A stretch of DNA of 64,000 nt from Antedon mediterranea (lineage: Eukaryota > Echinodermata > Crinoidea > Comatulida > Antedonidae): contig NC_092674.1 of the NCBI RefSeq assembly GCF_964355755.1, forward strand, positions 7,197,001 to 7,261,000. Direction: 5' to 3'. The translations under genes and the position numbers were made by a program. Below, piece after piece: positions 58,001 to 64,000 of the stretch (its first letter is position 1; each line of letters opens with the position of its first letter). The notes under the pieces are model-generated. The model did not search any database. It was not told the DNA's origin and was given only the letters and a program-made list of their open reading frames with translations.

Positions 58001-60763
58001 GCCTTTCTTCAGCTTCACCTGCAGTTGCCAAAGTCAATTCTTGGTCGTAACCATGATCAATAGCTACAGCAGAAGAGTTCGTAGCAGCTGCAGCGTTATA
58101 AGCAGATGTAGCTGCAGCAGCAGCGTTGGTAGCAAATACATCTACAGTATCGGTGGCAGATGCAGCGGCAACTGGTATAACCTATAACACGAACTTGTAT
58201 TACTGATCATTTAATCAAATTTAATTAAATTCATATTAGTAAATGCATAAAACCATGAATGATGTAATGTAATATAATGAAAAAAAATGTCAATAAAATC
58301 AAATCATGAATGACGTCAGTAGTCAATCACCTACCACATAAAACATCAAAAACAATTCTATCTATTTGGTGAATCAATTATTGATAAATCCATGAATTAA
58401 TAATCTAATAATAATCTATAAACTATAACGTTCAATAAGTCAATAAATATTTTTATGAAACACTTACAGCTTTCATGATTGAAATAATATATTTATTTAT
58501 CAATAATAATCAATACTATTATTAGGTAATTTTGATTATTTCAGTTGTTTTGTTTGTTTCACTAATTTAGTATATTAATTCATTATTATTTATTAATTAC
58601 TATTTTAATTATTCAGTTCATTTACTCAATAAGACCAATTATTAGTATAATAATAATTATTATCTTAAATATTAAAATTAAATATTGAATGAATTGATCC
58701 AAATTATTAGTTAATAAATAATACTTAAATTCAATTCAATACAAACTGTCATTTTTAGTCGCGTGGACGCGACTCTATAGTTCACTATATCGGTCGGTCT
58801 GTCCGTCTGTCGGTCTGTCTGTCGGTCCGGTATCACTATGCGTTTTAGCACGCGACTTATGGCTGTTGGCCTTGTTGATTATGATAACATAAAAATAAAA
58901 AAACAAAACATTCACAAAATAGTTTTGTTAGTAGTGTTAGTCAAAACAAAACTCCATAGAATTAATTATGAATATATTATTGCAATTATTAATGAGAACA
59001 AAAAATTGTAAAGTACATTAATTACACAAACATAGTATAAAATACACAACGACAAAAGCAAGGTTTAGTTTATTTCAACAACAAGAAAAAAACTATACTA
59101 TTAGCTATAGTAAATATTATTCAACGAAAATTATAAAAATTACAACATAGACAAAACATTATATTTATACAACAAAATAACAACTAAATAAAAGTAAGCT
59201 TTTACATTACTATAATATATAACATTAATAAAACAACACGAACCAATCACTCCAAAGCAAAGTGCACAATCAAACAAATTAAAAATGAAGATATTTTACC
59301 CGTACTACCGTAGTGTTGTTTAGTCTTGATCTGGAAATATCTGGCCAATATAGGCGAATATAGTTATTGAAAATAACATTTCATTTTAAATATATAAAAA
59401 AAACAGTTCTAACCTAGGCTATAAATAACAGTATTTGTTGTATGAATCAACAACACGTTTGTTTGAAGCTCGCATAGCAACGCACAAAAAATTGTATTAA
59501 AATAATTCGCATCAAAATTATAATTATTATTAATTAATAAATTAGCTTTACTGGAAATGTTTTCTTCTGTTTAAAAAAAAATCCAGAAAGTTCTTACTTC
59601 TAACTAAGCAAATCCCTAACTACGCAAACAATAAAAAACCTAGCAGGTTCCTACTAGTACTAGCTATTACTAGGCTACTAGAGTAGGCCAATCTACGCCA
59701 AACCCAGTTGCGCAATATGAATATGGAGTCGCATAACAAAATCAAGCGTCGGCGCTCTCCTCCTCTCCGATCCCCCCTCACGACAACCAACTATTTGGGC
59801 TATCATCTAGGCTAGATAGGCTAGCATCAAACTTTAATTTTAACAAATTACCAATAATTATCGATCTTAAAATAATATCTGTATCATGTATTAACTCACC
59901 AAATGGACATTCGTGGAATTCTTTGTGCAACATAACATTATTCAGCAGCAAGAGATACAATTCAATAACAAGTTTGTTTCATTAACAATAAAATAAATAA
60001 ATGGATAGTAAACAAACGACGTAACCAAGTAACAAATGCGCGTTTCCAATAGGTACATCATGCGCGCGTTCAAGCTAACGGAGAACGCGCGCTATCAACG
60101 ATTTTTTACTTGTTTGTTCATGGATATAAATTTTCTAAGGAGGAATATTTTTAACTGCGACGTTTAAATCTGGAACATAAAGGACTACAACAGATAGTCA
60201 TTGGAAATTATTCTATAATTACTAATCTAGGCCTACTACTTTTAAATTAGATATCAAAGATATTTGTTGATTGAATCAATATTTTTAGCCTACAGCTCTC
60301 TCTTCCCCCCCCCCCCCCGCACTTACACTAATAGTGCGCGCCACATATTAACAACAACGCACCACACATAACAACAACGTGCTAGCAGTTTATTTGTTTT
60401 CTGTTTGACTACTATTTCTAGACCTTATAGGCAGGCATATTAATTATCTTTTTTGGAGAAATATTATATTACTACAAATAATTATTAAGCCAAATCAAAT
60501 GGCCAAAACCAGTTTCAATTAAAATAAAGTTTTGCGCAACAAGTCGATCGCGCAACGAGCGCGCCGATGTTCTGACTTGAGCACCTTGTTGTTGCCGACT
60601 GGGCCCCCGTGGGCCGCCGAGGCTAGAATCAAACTTTTCTTTTAACGAAAAATTACGGTTAATTATCGAACTTAAATAGTAGTATCTGATCTGGATCAAA
60701 ATAATTTGACTTTTAACTTACCACGTAGACGACGTTGGTCGAGTCCTTCTTACAACAGAGCAT
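55095..60763 (-). CDS. unrecognised Lys/Glu-rich protein with repeated exons and probable C-terminal membrane module
   Basis: I do not recognise this family. Minus-strand exons: first exon 60,722-60,763 or 59,900-59,938, then 57,969-58,181, 57,608-57,865, 57,286-57,519, 56,941-57,198, 56,585-56,840, 56,292-56,470, and one starting at 56,176. Phases agree throughout (480 codons to that point). The N-terminal exon is Ala-rich and ends LKAFYDGFAQK. Three exons repeat the pattern EAASNIINVTPxQRFDDEDE followed by 40-60 residues of almost only K and E. The exon starting 56,176 can stop at 56,027 (529 residues), or splice on to 55,807-55,891 (hydrophobic, CGLIAVGLWG) and 55,095-55,357 (LWLFAIADECTEKG, then a second hydrophobic stretch), giving about 620-634 residues. 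Its donor for that joint is weak. Highly charged segments suggest disorder or a scaffold; no function is assigned. Confidence 0.6.
56577..57865 (-). repeat. tandemly duplicated exon-intron units
   Basis: Three units of roughly 300-350 bp (exons 57,286-57,519, 56,941-57,198 and 56,585-56,840) share the exon start, the K/E-rich tail, and the intron after it (GTAATTAC, TATTAATA, CTGGC/CTTGT words). A fourth exon (57,608-57,865) shares the K/E tail and the donor. Intron similarity points to recent duplication. Confidence 0.8.
58468..58476 (-). CDS. possible third, minimal first exon (Met-Lys-Ala)
   Basis: ATGAAAGCT followed by a good donor, GTAAGTG, in phase 0, which matches the next exon (57,969-58,181). 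Such a short exon can occur by chance. Confidence 0.3.
58760..58860. repeat. GTCGCGTGGACGCGAC palindrome with TCTG/TCGG repeats
   Basis: GTCGCGTGGACGCGAC is a short palindrome. It is followed by imperfect GTCGGTCTGTC units and ends with GCACGCGAC. It looks like a dispersed repeat. It lies in the intron upstream of the Ala-rich exon. Confidence 0.5.
59900..59938 (-). CDS. alternative first exon 1a of the Lys/Glu-rich gene
   Basis: It reads MLCCTKNSTNVHL and ends at TTG|GTGAGT, phase 0, so it joins in frame to the exon at 58,181. It is the duplicate of exon 1b (MLCCKKDSTNVVYV) about 800 bases away. The paired cysteines at 3-4 could be acylated (inference). Confidence 0.6.
60722..60763 (-). CDS. 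alternative first exon 1b of the Lys/Glu-rich gene
   Basis: It reads MLCCKKDSTNVVYV and ends GTG|GTAAGT in phase 0. The upstream minus-strand DNA contains TTTTATAC and TTTATAAAAA, possible TATA-like boxes. It is the more distal of the two duplicated starts. Confidence 0.6.
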
Positions 60764-61519
60764 ATTTAATTAACATTTGTTAGAGATACAATACAGCTTG
60801 TTCATCAATTGCGACAAGTATAAAAGTGTCACCAGTAAACATACGTAACCAAGTAACGACGTACAAACGTGCGCACCTTTTCATTAGCACATGCGCACAA
60901 GCTATTTTTTATAAAGCGCGATTGCGTAAGTTCAACCATGGAACTATCAACAGCTATGGTTGAACCTGAACTTTGAAACCTTATTATTTTTTCTCGTTAA
61001 AATAATTATTACCCGTTACTAAAACTAATCGTTTGCCTAAGTTATACCACTCACTATGTAAAATTGATGGATCCGTTGATATTTTTTTTGATTCCCTTGC
61101 TTGTTTCCGTCACAAGGTTTTGTCTAATGTCAGTAATATTTAAATGTTGTCTTGTTATCTATTGATTTTTGCTTGTATATAATATGTTATATTTTACGAC
61201 TTTCAACCCTGTTAATGGTGACGTTTGGTCACTGTAGGGTGATGATGAAATAAAATAAAAAAAAAAAAAAAAATATTATAGGCCTATCTATCAATATATA
61301 AAAAGGAAAAAAAATTACTATTTACGATGAAATGACGTCATGTAAAAAAAAAACAAATCTATCAATATCAAAGATATTTTGTTATTTTTTGTTATTAACT
61401 CAGTGACCAAAGTTGTAGCTGATTGAAAAGGGACTAGGCCTGTTTAGAATTACAGGCCCGGAATTAAAAGTGCAAAATGACACTCCCAGATCATCAGGTG
61501 GCAAAGGGTAGGGTGTAGA

Positions 61520-62046
61520 TTAAAGATGTATTGTCCCTTGAAACACAAAAAATGAAAAAAAATAATATTCTAAATTTAAATTGGCTATATCAAAGTAATA
61601 TTATTAGTTATTCACTTTAAGTCGAAAATTCGAGCCAAAAACAACAGTTAACGTAATTAAACAGGTAAATTAATTAGATTACATTTCGTCTGAGAAATCG
61701 TCGCAAGCGAAAGTAAACAAAGATTTCAAACCATGAGTATGCATTATGCATGATGCTAATTAGGATTGTTTACAATTCGTCACGGTTGAGAAGGTGTTTT
61801 CACACAGATCGCGAGGAAGTTTTATGATTATGCATACAGAGTAGCCAAACAAGCGCATTGCATTATGGGATATGTTTTGATTGAGTTATTTTTTGAACAA
61901 AAAAACATCTGTATTTCGGTTAAATTATTTTTTTTTTGACTAATTTTTGGTGAAAGTTAATAACTATTATGATACTTCAAAATGACCCACTTTTTTTCGA
62001 AATTAAAAAATTTGGGAATTAGTCAAAGGGACAATACATCTTTAAA
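61520..62046. mobile_element. MITE with TTTAAAGATGTA ends, copy 2 (longer form)
   Basis: Left TTAAAGATGTATTGTCCC and right GGGACAATACATCTTTAAA are inverted copies, as in the element at 10,689-11,023. The interior is longer and different, and has no transposase frame. Confidence 0.75.
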
Positions 62047-62856
62047 GTTATATACCAATCCTTCCGAGAAAAAAAACCCAACAATAATTCGCTTATACAA
62101 AAAGACAAAATAAGCATTTCTAGAAATCTTGATTCAGACAATGGCTTGCATGTTGCCTTTTAAAAAAGTATTAATATTAGGCCTACTGTTTTTTTCAGGT
62201 ATTTTTCAAGATCCAATATTTATGAAATGGGAATTAAACTTTTCTTTTGTTTACAATTAAATGAATGCATACGGTAATTTGTAAGGGGTTTGTGAGGGTC
62301 CTGAATAGGTAAAAGAATAGAGTAGAATTTTTAAACAGCTTCATAATATAAGTCTTTCTTGATTATTTGCATTTTTTTGCTCCCCATAAAATGTGGCCGG
62401 CAAACATTGGCGGATATGACGTTTTCTGTCTGAACGCACCTCGAATCACGTGCTGCTGGCGATGACGTTTTTTATAGCTTTCTTAACAATTCATAACGAC
62501 GTTCGCTATTGGTGGATTGATTTTTTTGGGTTCAATTTTGATTTACGAACATAATAACGCACAATATATTCTATTTGTTTTTAATAGTGCCTAAATAAAA
62601 TATCAATATAAGTTACAGTTTGGATTACAACTATATATTGATAATGTTAAAGTTATAATGTGTTAATTGTGTAAAGAATTAAATATTGTGAAAACAATTC
62701 ATCCAATGAGGAGACGCGACACACAATGTACATTATGACGACATCGAATTTTCTTTTCAATGACGCCATTTTCAACCATTTCATAAGACCGAGAGTGCTG
62801 CTGTCTGAAGTCTTCGTAGTAAAACTGCTCAATTTAGGGTTAGAAATCTACAGAAA

Positions 62857-62880
62857 ATGGTGATAGTAGCACGAAACTAA
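62857..62880 (+). CDS. short upstream ORF before PCF11
   Basis: ATG to TAA encodes seven residues (MVIVARN) and ends 43 bases before the PCF11 start. It would matter only if transcription starts upstream of 62,857, which is not shown by the sequence. Confidence 0.3.
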   Translation: MVIVARN

Positions 62881-62923
62881 AGAAGAAGTAGTAGAGTACA
62901 AGATATATCGAAAATAATTCACC

Positions 62924-63076
62924 ATGACGGAGGCGATAATTGAAGAATACACTTCAACGCTCAGCGATCTGAAGCAAAACAGCAAACCGATGATAAACGC
63001 ATTGACGATGCTAGCGGTAGACAATCAAGATTATGCGAAGCATATTGTTGGGGTGATAGAGTCTCGAATCCAGAAG
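62924..63076 (+). CDS. PCF11: PCF11, first coding exon (gene continues beyond the window)
   Basis: PCF11 is part of the cleavage and polyadenylation machinery and promotes transcription termination. Its N-terminal CID domain binds the phosphorylated C-terminal tail of RNA polymerase II. The exon gives 51 codons: MTEAIIEEYTSTLSDL, then LKQNSKPMINALTMLAVDN and YAKHIVGVIESRIQK. The spacing of NSKPxINxLTxLA and the following AKxIVxxIE fits the first helices of the PCF11 CID, and exon 1 of vertebrate PCF11 stops at about the same place. The donor AAG|GTTTTT is weak apart from GT. The start context ACCATGA is good. The rest of the CID and the protein lie beyond 64,000. Confidence 0.85.
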
Positions 63077-64000
63077 GTTTTTATCAATATCTAGTTTTGA
63101 TTATATGCGTGCTTGATTAGGCTAGCCTAATTACAATCTTTTACATATTTTATATGCAATATTTAAGTTAGCAATATAATTTAAATAATTTATAAAGTTT
63201 TTCTGTATTTTTAGAGGGATTCAATTCATTTTCACAATAAAAATCATTTGAAAACGGTTCAACAATAGGCCTAGCCAAGTTTGTCATTAACATTGTTAAT
63301 TGTTATATTGATAATAATGCTATATTAATATTAGTCATAAGTTTTGATTATTGATTAATTCTAATTATAAATTTAGCCAAAAGGCTGCAAGCAGTTTAAT
63401 GATTTAATTTAGTCGCAGCTCCATCCTGATTTCTGGGCACCTATGATAATAAGTTGGGTGTTTTTTAGTCATGGATGAAGAAAATAAATATAATACACAG
63501 TAAATACCAAATGTGTTTTTGGGTAGCTTCATTTTTGTTAACTACAGACAGGACAGCATATTTCAGTGAAAGCAGACAACAATGATTAAAATGGCAATTG
63601 AATGACTACAGTACTACCGTCTTGATGATAGTAAATTTATTATTATTATCCTGCAGAACATTCTAATAAAATTATCCTTTTGTAATTGCCATTTTTGTCG
63701 TTGCTGTTGATACTGTAGGATTCAATTCCAGAGAAAAGATATTTTGATATGCAGATTTTTAAAATCCATTTGTACAGTACAGTAGTATTTAGTAATATTT
63801 AGTTTTTCTACAATATCAAGGAGTGCACTCATTAATATTGTTGTGTGGCTTTTTATATTAAGAAAAAAAAAAATGTTTTCTGTGGTACTCCTTAGGGTAG
63901 GCCTACAAGAAATACATCACTTTTAAATAATATTTTTTGGATGTTTTATTTTCTGTTAATCAAATTAAACAAAATATAGCTTGTTTTGTCGGTTATTGTT
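63077..64000 (+). other. PCF11: start of PCF11 intron 1
   Basis: No reading frame continues the CID domain before the window ends. The sequence is AT-rich with nothing else identifiable. Confidence 0.6.

Larger units (their letters stand above)
59800..60920. repeat. tandem duplication of a first exon with its flanks
   Basis: The blocks about 59,800-60,080 and about 60,620-60,910 match. Shared features are a downstream intron start (CGATAATTA … AAGTTTGAT … CTAGCCT on the minus strand), the exon itself, and upstream DNA containing GTAACCAAGTAAC and ATGCGC words. They are separated by unrelated sequence with a run of about 14 C (60,305-60,318). Confidence 0.65.
60764..62923. promoter_or_regulatory. 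divergent upstream region of the Lys/Glu-rich gene (-) and PCF11 (+)
   Basis: It contains a MITE at 61,520-62,046. The part next to PCF11 (62,700-62,923) is less AT-rich and carries GACGCCATTTTC, which resembles a YY1 site (CGCCATTTT). Its function is inferred from position only. Confidence 0.4.

Overview
This window is eukaryotic nuclear DNA from an animal. It is AT-rich, its genes are split by introns with GT/AG borders, and its intergenic and intronic DNA is full of short non-autonomous transposons and tRNA-derived SINEs. The abundance of AGGCCTA-type words, together with the gene set, suggests a marine invertebrate deuterostome, most likely an echinoderm. That placement is an inference. 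No prokaryotic-style operon, CRISPR array, phage or virus was seen.

Layout. (1) 1-18,732 holds no gene I can support. It contains a foldback element with long terminal repeats and a 9-bp target duplication, other inverted-repeat elements, a CpG-rich element of unknown class, a minisatellite split by a SINE, and a nested pair of inverted-repeat elements. (2) 18,733-36,855 (+) is an ETS transcription factor of the ELF1/ELF2/ELF4 type. It has eight coding exons (368 codons), an alternative first exon, and two exons whose 3' splice sites lie in short tandem duplications. (3) 41,483-43,245 (-) is nocturnin (369 codons, three exons). (4) 44,710-47,294 (+) is a four-span MARVEL-type membrane protein (168 codons, four exons). 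(5) 49,443-52,301 (+) is an SLC46-type major facilitator transporter (496 codons, six exons). (6) 55,095-60,763 (-) is an unrecognised gene with tandemly duplicated exons coding Lys/Glu-rich segments, duplicated alternative first exons, and a probable C-terminal membrane module. (7) 62,924-64,000 (+) is the first coding exon and start of intron 1 of PCF11, a pre-mRNA cleavage and termination factor.

Exon phases were checked by hand. The ELF-type, NOCT, MARVEL and SLC46 models each sum to a whole number of codons ending in a stop. The genes do not form a pathway: they are a transcription factor, a circadian metabolic enzyme, two membrane proteins, an RNA 3'-end factor and one unknown. NOCT/MARVEL and the Lys/Glu-rich gene/PCF11 are head-to-head pairs that may share regulatory DNA.

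The most unusual items are the Lys/Glu-rich gene with its recent exon and promoter duplications, the duplicated splice acceptors in the ELF-type gene, the ETS exon flanked by two self-complementary MITEs, and the nested foldback transposons. I found no convincing new multi-gene system.
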